Below, in pieces: positions 9,189-17,306 of a DNA stretch of 64,000 nt. The notes beneath the pieces are model-generated. The model made no database searches. It was not told the DNA's origin and saw nothing but the letters and a program-made list of their open reading frames with translations. Numbering within the stretch: the first letter of the stretch is position 1; each line of letters opens with the position of its first letter. The stretch comes from Paenibacillus dokdonensis. Its GTDB lineage: Bacteria; Bacillota; Bacilli; Paenibacillales; Paenibacillaceae. The DNA lies in contig NZ_STGQ01000001.1 in assembly GCF_004916975.1 (NCBI RefSeq), forward strand, positions 1,698,993 to 1,762,992. Reading direction: 5' to 3'. Made by a program: the position numbers and the translations under genes.

Positions 9189-9452
9189 TCATTTTTCATC
9201 CAGAAATATGTAAGAGATAGGAAACAGAAGATTGACACGAAAGTAGAAGCGAGAACTGAGGAAGAGAGTCGAATCAAACCGGTACAATAACGCAGTCCAA
9301 CGATAGTCCATTTGAAAATCAGCTTCCTGCTTACGGATAATTTCAAAGTTGAGAGGGAGCAACCAATCGAATTGTTTTAAAAATACACCATATGAAAAAT
9401 TCATAATAGTAAATAAAAAATGCACCCAGATACTGATCCCTGCAATCATCAT
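9189..9452 (-). CDS. Unrecognised small ORF upstream of the ger operon, possibly a truncated remnant
   Basis: The minus frame is open from 9533 down to a stop at 9189, rich in aromatic and hydrophobic residues. Two adjacent ATGs at 9452 and 9449 would give about 87 aa, but there is no good ribosome site. The open frame ends at a stop codon (9534-9536) about 12 bases from the IS end, and nothing across the IS continues it. It could be the 3' piece of a gene lost when the IS or an associated deletion arrived, or a small membrane gene of the ger operon. I cannot assign a function. Confidence 0.3.
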   Translation of the reverse strand: MMIAGISIWVHFLFTIMNFSYGVFLKQFDWLLPLNFEIIRKQEADFQMDYRWTALLYRFDSTLFLSSRFYFRVNLLFPISYIFLDEK

Positions 9453-9547
9453 AACCACGTGTTTACATTTCGAAAAAGGGAGTCCATAACGAAAATAGCA
9501 AAAAATCAAGTGTATCAATTTGTTTTTTGAACATTAAACAAGAAAAA

Positions 9548-9590
9548 GGCGCTGTCTCATAAGTGGATTTCCCACGACAGAGACAGCTCC
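9548..9590. repeat. Left end of the IS with subterminal hairpin
   Basis: GGCGCTGTCTC pairs with GAGACAGCTCC (one mismatch), with an inner GTGG/CCAC stem, followed by GTTTTATTTT. It is both a transposase-recognition end and a potential terminator against read-through in the + direction. Confidence 0.65.
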
Positions 9591-9607
9591 GTTTTATTTT
9601 GGGATCC

Positions 9608-9649
9608 AAAAAAAGGAGCAATTCTCCCGTTATTGGAGAATCGCTCCTT
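9608..9649 (-). terminator. Transposase terminator overlapping its own stop codon
   Basis: On the minus strand AGGAGCGATTCTCC, which includes the last coding triplets, pairs with GGGAGAATTGCTCC and is followed by TTTTTTT. The UAA stop lies in the loop. Confidence 0.9.
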
Positions 9650-11189
9650 TGCGTTTTTGCTCTACTCCGGCTTGCTTCAGCATATTATGGGCAAGCGAAA
9701 GCCATCCGACCTCCAGCGTCACTTTCTTCATGCCGCGAAGCAGAAACCGCCGGAAGCCCCGGTTGTTTTTCAGTTGGCCAAACACACTCTCCGGCTCAAT
9801 CATTCGCCGTACGGCCAGGGCATAGCCTTCCTCACTTCGGAGGAGGTCCCGGGCCTGACTTTGGTATCGCAGCCTTTCCAGACTTACCGCTACTTCCCGG
9901 TTCCCTGCTGCTTTTGTGCACCGATCTTTCAGCGGGCAGCCTTCACAGCTTTGACTTCGGTAATGACGCCTGCGAATCTCATATCCACTTTCTAGTGTTT
10001 CCTTGCTTTCTCTGTGGAAATGCAGTGTTTGCGCGGCGGGGCACGTCCAGTTATCCTCGGCTGCGTTGTACGTCCAATTCTCGATTTTACTCACATCTGC
10101 TTTCCACGCTTTGCTCTTTTCTTTATGGTAACTGCCGTATTTAACGACTGCTGTGATCTCTTCCTTTTCCAGATAGGCATAGTTCTCTTCACTTCCATAG
10201 CCTGCATCTGCAATGATTGTCTGTGGATGTTGCCCCAAGATCCGCCGTGCTATTTCCAGATGAGGCTCTAAACAACGGGTATCCGTGGGTCTTTGGTGGA
10301 CACTGTAGGCTAAAATGAACTGATTTTCCGTGCCAATCTGCACATTGTATCCCGGTTTTAACTGTCCATTTCGCATGTGGTCTTCTTTCATCCGCATGAA
10401 GGTGGCGTCCGTATCGGTTTTGCTGAAGCTGTTTCGATTTCCAAGCAACTTTTGGTAATGTTCGTACTTCACAAGTCTTGGAAGCAAGTCCTTCCGAAGC
10501 TTCCGAACGGCTTTCTTTAAGGGGTTATCCTTGGGATGTTTCAGCAGCTGAGCTTCCAGTTGCTGCGTGACTTGTTCGAGCTTGCTGCTATCTAACTCGG
10601 AAGCCTCACCGAGTTCGGTCAGGTCTTTGCCGTGATGCTCGCGCTCTTCCTGATGCTCTGCGGCTTCGATGGTGGAGAAAAGTGCATGTACCTTCTCTTG
10701 CAGTTTGGTCTTGTGTTTGCTGACCGCTTTACCCCAGACGAAGGTGTAACGATTGGCATTGGCCTCAATCTTGGTACCATCTACGAAATAATGTTCCAAG
10801 GAGATGTACTTTTCATCTGCAAGAAATTGAAGTACGGCGGAGAACACGGTTTCGAGGACGTCTTTCATCCGCTCAGAACGGAAGCGGTTAAGCGTGCGGA
10901 AATCCGGACGTTGCCGTCCGGCTAGCCACATAAAGGGGATGTGTTCCCGGATGGCTTTGGCGATTTGTCTTGAGGAATAGATGCGCTGTGTGTAGGCGTA
11001 GATGATGACTTTGGTGAGCATTTTGGGATGGTAACTGTCACGGCCGCCGCCGGGATAGGCAGCGTCAAAAATGGCGTCGTCCAATCGATTGACGGCAGCA
11101 TTCACGACACGAACGAGGTGGTTTTCTGGAATATCTTCTTCCAGATCCATTGGCAAACAAAGTTGGTCCATGGTATATTGAATGTACAA
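9630..11189 (-). CDS. IS1182 family DDE transposase
   Basis: 519 aa from TTG 11189, chosen because AGGAGAGG sits just upstream and the family begins MYIQYTMDQ; an upstream GTG at 11219 is in frame but lacks a ribosome site. An N-terminal DUF772-type region (FMWLAG, DFRTLNRFR) is followed by the RNase-H-like catalytic core with Asp in FVDGTKIEANAN, Asp in IIADAGYGSEENY and Glu in EPESVFGQLKNNRGF. A Cys cluster (CEGCPLKDRC) lies between the second and third catalytic residues. Frame is intact and all three acidic residues are present, so it is probably active. A TAAAAT -10-like box lies at about 11228 on the minus strand. Confidence 0.93.
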   Translation of the reverse strand: MYIQYTMDQLCLPMDLEEDIPENHLVRVVNAAVNRLDDAIFDAAYPGGGRDSYHPKMLTKVIIYAYTQRIYSSRQIAKAIREHIPFMWLAGRQRPDFRTLNRFRSERMKDVLETVFSAVLQFLADEKYISLEHYFVDGTKIEANANRYTFVWGKAVSKHKTKLQEKVHALFSTIEAAEHQEEREHHGKDLTELGEASELDSSKLEQVTQQLEAQLLKHPKDNPLKKAVRKLRKDLLPRLVKYEHYQKLLGNRNSFSKTDTDATFMRMKEDHMRNGQLKPGYNVQIGTENQFILAYSVHQRPTDTRCLEPHLEIARRILGQHPQTIIADAGYGSEENYAYLEKEEITAVVKYGSYHKEKSKAWKADVSKIENWTYNAAEDNWTCPAAQTLHFHRESKETLESGYEIRRRHYRSQSCEGCPLKDRCTKAAGNREVAVSLERLRYQSQARDLLRSEEGYALAVRRMIEPESVFGQLKNNRGFRRFLLRGMKKVTLEVGWLSLAHNMLKQAGVEQKRKGAILQ

Positions 11190-11299
11190 AGAAACCTCTC
11201 CTTTGAAATGGTTGGTCACACTTCCATTTTACCAAAAGAAAGGTTTCTTTTTTGTGTTTTTTTAAAGATTGAAGATCCATTCCCCGCATAAACAGCGGA

Positions 11300-11430
11300 G
11301 AGGACGGACGGATTGTGGAAAAGCGGCAGCGTTCGCCTTGATCTCCGGATTTTCACCGCTAAGGGGAATGAAAAAAAATCCGGAGAGCACAGCGATTGGA
11401 ACAATGGTCCGTTCGCGCAGCGTCCACCCA
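11300..11430. repeat. Structured palindromic non-coding element
   Basis: An inner perfect stem CTCCGGATTTT (11343-11353) with AAAATCCGGAG (11375-11385) and a 21-base loop is flanked by weaker complementary arms (ACGGACGGATTGTGG at about 11304-11318 against GGAACAATGGTCCGTTC at about 11398-11414). No coding potential. It lies between the transposase promoter region and the right IS end. It could be a dispersed Paenibacillus-type repeat carried in the IS, or a structured part of this IS. Copy number cannot be judged from one window. Confidence 0.5.
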
Positions 11431-11462
11431 AAAAGTCTAAGTATATCCTACGTAAAAGACAA

Positions 11463-11503
11463 GGCTGTCCCAAGCAGCCATTTCATGGCTTTTGGGACAG
11501 CCC
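11463..11503 (-). terminator. Strong hairpin at the right IS end, also terminator of aspA
   Basis: On the minus strand GGCTGTCCCAAAAGCCAT pairs with ATGGCTGCTTGGGACAGCC (small bulge), followed by TTGTCTTTT, 17 bases past the aspA stop codon. The outer arm is the right terminal repeat of the IS, so one structure serves as IS end and terminator. Confidence 0.75.
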
Positions 11504-11520
11504 CTAACTCGCTCAAAATC

Positions 11521-12930
11521 TTATTCCTTATTCAGGAGCTCTTCTCCGGCAATACCCGGGTTAGTCATTTGATAAGGATCTAGAATGAGGTTAAGTTCTT
11601 CTTCGGTCAATACATTGTACAGAAGGCATAACTCGCGCACGGGTTTGCCGGTAGTAATGGCTTCACGGGCAATGCGTGAAACGACTTCGTAGCCGAGATG
11701 CGGATTAAGCGCAGTAATGATGCCGACACTGTTCTCAACGTATTCCCGGCAGCGTTCAACATTAGCCTGAATACCTACTATACAATGCTCACGGAATACA
11801 CGGAAGCCGTTATTCATAATCTCAAGAGATTGCAGCAAGTTATACACGAGCACAGGCTCCATGACATTCAGCTCCAGCTGTCCCGCCTCAGAAGCCAGGC
11901 AGATCGTGTTGTCATTTCCTATGACCTGGAACGCGATCTGGTTAATAACCTCACACATTACCGGATTGACTTTACCCGGCATAATAGAAGAGCCGGGTTG
12001 TCTTGATGGCAGCGTCAGCTCGCCAAGTCCTGCTCTCGGACCAGATGCCATAAGACGGATATCGTTGGCGACCTTGGACATATTCATCATGCAGATCTTC
12101 AGTACGGCGGATACTTCGGTATAGGCGTCTGTATTTTGCGTCGCGTCCACAAGATGATCTGCCGGCTTGATTGGGAAGCCGCTAAGATCAGCCAGGACTT
12201 CAGCTACATGCTCGATATACCGGATGTCTGCATTAAGTCCTGTTCCGACGGCTGTAGCCCCCATATTAATGTGAAGCAGGTTGTTTTTGGTCGCACGAAG
12301 ACGCTGAATATCTCGATCCAGCACACGCGCATACGCTTGAAATTCTTGGCCTAATCGGATGGGAACGGCATCCTGAAGATGAGTACGTCCCATTTTAATC
12401 ACAGAATCAAATTCTTCGGCTTTATCTTGGAAAGCTTGACGCAGTTCAATCATGGTTGCGAGCAGCTTTTCGATCATCGTTAGTGTAGCCAGGTGAACCG
12501 CCGACGGGAAAGAATCATTCGTCGATTGTGCCATATTGACATGATTATTCGGGCTGATATCGGCGTAACTTCCTTTTTCTTTGCCAATCAGCTCGAGGGC
12601 ACGGTTCGCAATCACTTCATTGGTGTTCATATTAATAGACGTGCCTGCACCGCCTTGGATCGGATCGACAATGAATTGATCCAGCCATTTACCATTGATG
12701 ATCTCATCGGCGGCTTGCACGATCGCATCGCCTTTGGAGGGGAGCAGCCGTTTAATCTCCATATTAGCGATGGCGGCGCCCTTTTTAACCATGGCCATGG
12801 CCCGGATCAGTTCTGGATGAATCCTTTGACCGGTAATCGGGAAATTTTCCGCTGCACGCATCGTTTGAATTCCGTAGTAAGCTTCTGCGGGTACTTCTTT
12901 GGTGCCGAGAAAGTCTTTTTCTAATCTCAT
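11521..12930 (-). CDS. aspA: Aspartate ammonia-lyase (aspartase)
   Basis: 469 aa. Reversibly deaminates L-aspartate to fumarate and ammonia in the cytoplasm. It belongs to the fumarase/aspartase superfamily: signature GSSIMPGKVNPV, with the catalytic Ser loop, plus TSTNDSFPSA-like (STNDSFPS) and MGRTHLQDAVP substrate motifs. The N-terminus RLEKDFLGTKEVPAEAYYGIQT is that of aspartases and class II fumarases; the aspartase call rests on overall resemblance to Bacillus AspA, and fumarase C is the main alternative. Single gene, with the strong terminator at the IS border downstream and 270 bases of non-coding DNA upstream. Confidence 0.9.
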   Translation of the reverse strand: MRLEKDFLGTKEVPAEAYYGIQTMRAAENFPITGQRIHPELIRAMAMVKKGAAIANMEIKRLLPSKGDAIVQAADEIINGKWLDQFIVDPIQGGAGTSINMNTNEVIANRALELIGKEKGSYADISPNNHVNMAQSTNDSFPSAVHLATLTMIEKLLATMIELRQAFQDKAEEFDSVIKMGRTHLQDAVPIRLGQEFQAYARVLDRDIQRLRATKNNLLHINMGATAVGTGLNADIRYIEHVAEVLADLSGFPIKPADHLVDATQNTDAYTEVSAVLKICMMNMSKVANDIRLMASGPRAGLGELTLPSRQPGSSIMPGKVNPVMCEVINQIAFQVIGNDNTICLASEAGQLELNVMEPVLVYNLLQSLEIMNNGFRVFREHCIVGIQANVERCREYVENSVGIITALNPHLGYEVVSRIAREAITTGKPVRELCLLYNVLTEEELNLILDPYQMTNPGIAGEELLNKE

Positions 12931-13153
12931 GAATACATTCCTCCGAGTTTTGTGAACTGGAAATTAAGAGTCAGATGAGAACGCTTTATTATATCGGACC
13001 CGCTACCATTATACGGGTTAATAATAGGAACTGCTAGTCCTATGTCATTAGAGAATGAAAAAAAGGCGGTAATGTCCACAGGTGAAATACAGTTGTACCG
13101 TTGAGAGCGATTAACCATGTAAAAGAGTACCCTGAGCAAAGGGATTTAATATG

Positions 13154-13188
13154 CAAAAAGAGGCCTCCGCGGAAGCGGAGAACCTCTC
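13154..13188 (-). terminator. Terminator of fabV
   Basis: On the minus strand AGAGG(TT)CTCCGC pairs with GCGGAG(G)CCTCT and is followed by TTTTTGC, just past the fabV stop codon. Confidence 0.88.
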
Positions 13189-13200
13189 TGGCTGTAGTTA

Positions 13201-14391
13201 TTAAATAGAGTTAGTAACCTTTACATCCGGATTCAGGTCGGCTTCGTAATCCACACCCTCGGTCTCAAAACCGAAGAGCTGGAAGAACTCGCGCCGGTAT
13301 CCTTCAAGATCTGTCAGTTCATAGATATTGTCTGATGTAACGCTGTCCCATAGCTTAACCACTTCAGCCTGCACGTCATCACGGAGCTCCCAATCATCAA
13401 TGCGGATCCGTCCAGACTCGTCTACAGGAGTTTCTCCTCCAGTGTACAGACGTTCAGTGAACAAACGGTAGGTTTGCTCGATGCAGCCTTCGTGAATGCC
13501 TTTTTCCTTCATGATTTTATAGAGTGAAGAAATGTAAAGTGGCACGACTGGTATGGCAGAGCTGGATTGCGTCACTAATCCTTTGCTTACGACAACATAA
13601 GCCCGTCCGCCGGTGGACTTCAACAGCTCGTTCATTTTCAGAGCGGTTGCTTCAAGATGATCCTTTGCCCGGCCAATAGAACCTTCACGGTATATCGCCT
13701 GGGTGATTTCAGATCCTATGTAAGAATAAGAGAGGGTCGTAACATTTTCCGAGAGAACCTCTGCACCGCGCAGTGCTTGGATCCAGTCTTCCCAGTCATC
13801 TCCACCCATAACGGCAACCGTGTCTTGGATTTCTTTTTCTGTAGCTGGCTCCAGCGTGATCTCGGTAACTTCGCCTGTATGAAAATTGACCGTTTTATTC
13901 GTGTATGAATTCCCAATAGGCTTTAGAACAGAGTTATACACTTCGCCAGTTTCGGCATCGGTTTTGCGGGCGGAAGCTACGCTATAGATGACCAGATCTA
14001 CCTTGCCGAGTTCTTCTTTAATCAGTGTGATGGTTTTTTCCTTTGTTTCCTTGGAGAATGCATCACCTGTAACGCTGAAGGATTTAAGGCCAGCTTCCTG
14101 AGCAGCGAGTTCAAACGCCGCAGAATTGTACCAACCAGCTGATGCTGTACGTTTTTCAGAGCCGCTGCTTGGGCGATATACGCCAACGGTGTTGGCATGC
14201 GCTCCGAAAGCCGCAGTAATTCTTGCTGCAAGTCCATATCCTGTGGAGGCGCCGATGACCAGCACGTTTTTCGGACCCTGAATCTCAGGCTTGGATTGCA
14301 CATAGTCAATTTGCTCCTGAACCTGTGCAGCGCAGCCTGCAGGATGCGAAGTGGTGCAGATGAATCCGCGTGTTCTCGGTTTAATAATCAT
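13201..14391 (-). CDS. fabV: Enoyl-ACP/trans-2-enoyl-CoA reductase FabV
   Basis: 396 aa. NADH-dependent reduction of the enoyl thioester in fatty acid elongation. The N-terminus MIIKPRTRGFICTTSHPAGC and the nucleotide site VLVIGASTGYG are characteristic of FabV/TER. The active-site Y-x8-K motif, the FabV variant of the short-chain dehydrogenase Y-x6-K, is present as YREGSIGRAK, and AVMGGDDWEDWI is another family hallmark. Length is normal (about 400 aa). FabV enzymes are intrinsically insensitive to triclosan in several bacteria. The gene is monocistronic. TER (crotonyl-CoA reductase) is an alternative in vivo role. Confidence 0.95.
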   Translation of the reverse strand: MIIKPRTRGFICTTSHPAGCAAQVQEQIDYVQSKPEIQGPKNVLVIGASTGYGLAARITAAFGAHANTVGVYRPSSGSEKRTASAGWYNSAAFELAAQEAGLKSFSVTGDAFSKETKEKTITLIKEELGKVDLVIYSVASARKTDAETGEVYNSVLKPIGNSYTNKTVNFHTGEVTEITLEPATEKEIQDTVAVMGGDDWEDWIQALRGAEVLSENVTTLSYSYIGSEITQAIYREGSIGRAKDHLEATALKMNELLKSTGGRAYVVVSKGLVTQSSSAIPVVPLYISSLYKIMKEKGIHEGCIEQTYRLFTERLYTGGETPVDESGRIRIDDWELRDDVQAEVVKLWDSVTSDNIYELTDLEGYRREFFQLFGFETEGVDYEADLNPDVKVTNSI

Positions 14392-14531
14392 ATTTTACAT
14401 TTCCTCTCTTCCAATAAAAGAATACATCATGAGACTAAAAGAAATACTCCTTTCTATTGTATCAATTTTTTGAGAAACGACAAACCTGCTGAGAAGTGTT
14501 CTTGAAAAAAACATGGCCATCACCTGTATAT

Positions 14532-14561
14532 TTGACATTGATAATCATTATCATTTAAAAT
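14532..14561 (+). promoter_or_regulatory. Fur-controlled promoter of the haem-degrading monooxygenase gene
   Basis: TTGACA (14532-14537) and TAAAAT (14556-14561) are 18 bases apart. The spacer contains TGATAATCATTATCA (14539-14553), an exact 7-1-7 Fur box of Bacillus type, so iron-bound Fur would block RNA polymerase directly. Confidence 0.88.
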
Positions 14562-14619
14562 GAAAAGGATCAAGTGAACTGATTGCTCACATCATACATA
14601 TAGAAGGAGGCGGCTTGGA

Positions 14620-14949
14620 ATGTTTATTCAGCTTCGAAAAATAGTGGTCGTGACAGGAAACGCCGATCAAGTAGTAGCAAGATTTAGCAAGGAGAGTCCC
14701 CTGAACAGTATGGAAGGGTTAATCGATAAAACGGTTATGGTCTCCAAGCTCAGCAAGGAAGAAGAAGAAGTTGTGGTTATGATCCGCTGGGAATCACGTG
14801 ATGCCTGGAAGAACTGGGAGAAGAGCGACGCGCATTTGCAGGGGCATCGCGAGAAAAAAGGACAAGAGCCTCCAGCATATATGATCAGCACGAAGGTAAG
14901 TATGTATGAAGTCCAAAGTGTTACTCAAGGGAAAGCCTTTTCAAATTAA
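14620..14949 (+). CDS. IsdG/HmoA-like haem-degrading monooxygenase (ABM fold)
   Basis: 109 aa, a dimeric ferredoxin-like antibiotic biosynthesis monooxygenase fold. The start MFIQLRKIVVVTG and the segment IRWESRDAWKNWEKSDAHLQGHR, with Trp63, Trp66 and His72/His76, resemble IsdG/HmoA enzymes, where Trp and His shape the haem pocket. The upstream Fur box strongly supports a role in iron acquisition from haem. No haem transporter gene is adjacent. Ribosome site AGAAGGAGG precedes ATG 14620. The exact haem ligand cannot be fixed from sequence alone. Confidence 0.85.
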   Translation: MFIQLRKIVVVTGNADQVVARFSKESPLNSMEGLIDKTVMVSKLSKEEEEVVVMIRWESRDAWKNWEKSDAHLQGHREKKGQEPPAYMISTKVSMYEVQSVTQGKAFSN

Positions 14950-14974
14950 CTTCTCTTATTAATGAGGAATGAAG

Positions 14975-15028
14975 AACCCCAGGCATGAGCATTGAGATCA
15001 TCGCATCTCACTTGTGCATGGGGTTTTT
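14975..15028 (+). terminator. Terminator after the haem monooxygenase gene
   Basis: AACCCCA (14975-14981) pairs with TGGGGTT (15019-15025), with an inner TGAGAT/ATCTCA stem, then TTTT. Confidence 0.75.
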
Positions 15029-15120
15029 CTGGCTCACTACTGGGGCAATATGCACTAACTCTCATTCAGTAAACGCCGTTACAATGGGATCAAAAGCTAA
15101 TCCGGTTAACGCCGTTCATA

Positions 15121-15918
15121 TTATTCAGATTCATTCCCGTGAATTTCACGAATACTTCTGCCACTGGTAAAAGCATGTACAGTTCTCAGCCGGTCTATGG
15201 TCTGAAAACCGTATTTTTGATAGATCTTTTCTACAGATTCATTGATCGGAAAGACCCACAGCTTCTGGTATCCACGATCCATAGCTTCTTTCTGGATAAA
15301 TCGGATGAGTTCACCAACCAATCCTTTTCCGCGATAGGCTTCCCGTGTTGCCACGCTTTCTATTCTGGCCTGATCGCGATGTCTCATCAAGCATACCGTT
15401 GAAGCGGGAATTCCATCGCTTCTCAGCAGATAATGGGTGAAGGAGGGATGGTTAAACTGCGTCATGAACGTCTTTTCGACGACTTCTCTGCCGCCGAACT
15501 CCTTGATGCCGCATTCGATATCCAGTGCATCCTGAACATTCGCTTGTGTCACAGTCTCAATGGTATTTCCCGCACCCAGTGGCATCTCGGACAACTGCCT
15601 GTTCCATAGCTGCACGGGACTGATCAGTTCCTCCTGCCGAAAAAGGTTGTCCGTGAGCGTGCGGATAAGTTCCGTCTGCAGCTCCAGGTTATAGATATAG
15701 AATCTGGGTACGATCCCTCGGGATTTATAAAAGGAAACGACCTCATCGATGATTTGCTGCGGATGTTCGCATGCTTCATGGATATGGGCATGATTTGCAT
15801 CATAGTAATTAGCCTGCTGTTCATTGAAGAACAGGGATCCCCATGATCTTTGAATGCGGGTCGAAATTGTTTCGAGATAAGCCGCGTCTAGCTCCAGAAT
15901 CTCTTGGAATAGATCCAT
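15121..15918 (-). CDS. GNAT family N-acetyltransferase
   Basis: 265 aa. The C-terminal third holds the acetyl-CoA motif (ESVATREAYRGKGLVGELIRF) and the strand LWVFPINESVEKIYQKYGFQ of GNAT enzymes; the N-terminal half is a less conserved, possibly degenerate second GNAT-like domain. The substrate is unknown. It follows the MFS gene after 29 bases on the same strand, so the two are probably one operon; acetyltransferase plus exporter pairs often deal with small toxic molecules, but that is only a guess here. Confidence 0.85.
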   Translation of the reverse strand: MDLFQEILELDAAYLETISTRIQRSWGSLFFNEQQANYYDANHAHIHEACEHPQQIIDEVVSFYKSRGIVPRFYIYNLELQTELIRTLTDNLFRQEELISPVQLWNRQLSEMPLGAGNTIETVTQANVQDALDIECGIKEFGGREVVEKTFMTQFNHPSFTHYLLRSDGIPASTVCLMRHRDQARIESVATREAYRGKGLVGELIRFIQKEAMDRGYQKLWVFPINESVEKIYQKYGFQTIDRLRTVHAFTSGRSIREIHGNESE

Positions 15919-15947
15919 AACGTAAACACCCCCTGGTGGTATGAAGG

Positions 15948-17105
15948 TTAAGCTACCTCCCCCGATTTCTTCCTTCCATACACGCGATATAAGACAAATC
16001 CGAAGAGCATTCCGATAAACGACATAACGGAAATGGTCAGATACATCGTTTTACCCCCAAAGGCTTGGTATAGTGCACCCCCGGCGAAGGAAGCCAAAAT
16101 ACCGGAAACACCGAAGAACAGCAATGCGAGTACGGTTTGTCCAGTGGCTCTCCATTCCACCGGGACGATGCTGTACAGATACTGGATCGCGGCTGTGTAG
16201 AACACCGGGAACGTCATAATCTGCAGAAGCTGGATATATGCCATCCAGTCCGGATCGGTTATCCACGCGGAAATGAAAAAGCGGATAAAGTAGAACGCGC
16301 CGGCAATGGATATGATCGCGAGCTCCTTATTTTTACGAAGCCACCAGAAGCTTAAGGAAAAGACCAGAATCTCGCTTCCCGCGGCCAGAAACCATGCCAG
16401 TCCCAGGAGATCCGGCTTGCCTCCCAAGTCTTTAATATACAAGCCCAGATACGTATCGTTCATTCTGGCAGGAACGGAGCTGATAAAGACCAGGACGAGA
16501 AACAGCAGCGTTTCTTTGTTGCGCAGGAAGCTCTTCAGGCTGTTCATGGTTACCGGCTTGCCCGAGACCGGCGCATCAGGCATCAAAAATGTCACAATTA
16601 GGCTGATAATGCCAAGCCCGGCAAAGGTGTATCCCAGACTGTGCGCGCCATAATTTGTCATCAGATACCCTGCGAGCAGAGACATGACCGCATAACCCAA
16701 AGCACCGAAAGTCCGAAGTGAGCCGTAGCTGATTCCGGCGGATTCCGCTACACGGAAGTTCAGGCTTTCCGTCAACGGATCGACTGGCATCAGGAAGAAA
16801 TACGTCAGCATGACAAACACGATAATCAAGGCATAGTTGCTTGTGCTGTACAACAAATAACCGGTAACGGTAGTACATATGACAAGAATGATGAGTACTT
16901 TGCGGATCGTCCGCGTCCGGTCACTGATCATACCCCATAGTGGCTGGGCAATCAGGGTAATAAAACCGCCGATCCCGATGATCGTGCCGATTTGCGTCTC
17001 GTTCAGACCCTGTTCGCTGAAATAAAGCGGCAGGAACGGGATGAACATCGAGAGGAGCGCAAAGAAAAGAAAATTAAAAGATTTTACGGTTACAGAAGAT
17101 CTCAT
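15948..17105 (-). CDS. MFS transporter (MFS_1-like/LacY-related group)
   Basis: 385 aa with about 12 membrane helices. The loop after helix 2 has GMISDRTRTIRK, the MFS signature. The protein resembles the group that includes B. subtilis YwbF and the nucleoside or sugar:H+ symporters. Substrate not predictable. First gene of a probable two-gene unit with the GNAT gene downstream. Confidence 0.85.
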   Translation of the reverse strand: MRSSVTVKSFNFLFFALLSMFIPFLPLYFSEQGLNETQIGTIIGIGGFITLIAQPLWGMISDRTRTIRKVLIILVICTTVTGYLLYSTSNYALIIVFVMLTYFFLMPVDPLTESLNFRVAESAGISYGSLRTFGALGYAVMSLLAGYLMTNYGAHSLGYTFAGLGIISLIVTFLMPDAPVSGKPVTMNSLKSFLRNKETLLFLVLVFISSVPARMNDTYLGLYIKDLGGKPDLLGLAWFLAAGSEILVFSLSFWWLRKNKELAIISIAGAFYFIRFFISAWITDPDWMAYIQLLQIMTFPVFYTAAIQYLYSIVPVEWRATGQTVLALLFFGVSGILASFAGGALYQAFGGKTMYLTISVMSFIGMLFGFVLYRVYGRKKSGEVA

Positions 17106-17306
17106 TGATTGTTCATATCCTTCTCTTCAAGATGAATGAAAACAGCAGCCTTGCTATTTTACCATACGAACGGATGCTATGGTGTGCAGAGGAAAGACAA
17201 AGCTCAACTATTTTCTGCGGATCATGGCCGTTGAAATTGAGATGTCCTTTTATGGTACACTATGAAAAGAAATTCATAGAAACTTAAAGGCAAGGAGATC
17301 AAAACA

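Larger units (their letters stand above)
9548..11504 (-). mobile_element. IS1182-type insertion sequence, apparently complete
   Basis: About 1.96 kb. The outer ends are GGCGCTGTCTCATAAG (from 9548) and, on the other strand, GGGGCTGTCCCAAAAG (from 11504); they match at 13 of 16 positions and act as terminal inverted repeats. Each end also folds on itself into a hairpin (9548-9590 and 11463-11503). One intact transposase gene lies inside. No target-site duplication is evident in the flanks (AAGAAAAA and TAACTCGC), so either the boundaries are off by a few bases or the locus has been rearranged. The right-hand non-coding part is unusually long, about 315 bases, and holds a separate palindromic element. 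Confidence 0.78.

Noticed and set aside
9563..10925. Plus-strand ORFs across the IS
   Set aside because: They are shadows of the transposase gene, which has all catalytic residues on the minus strand.
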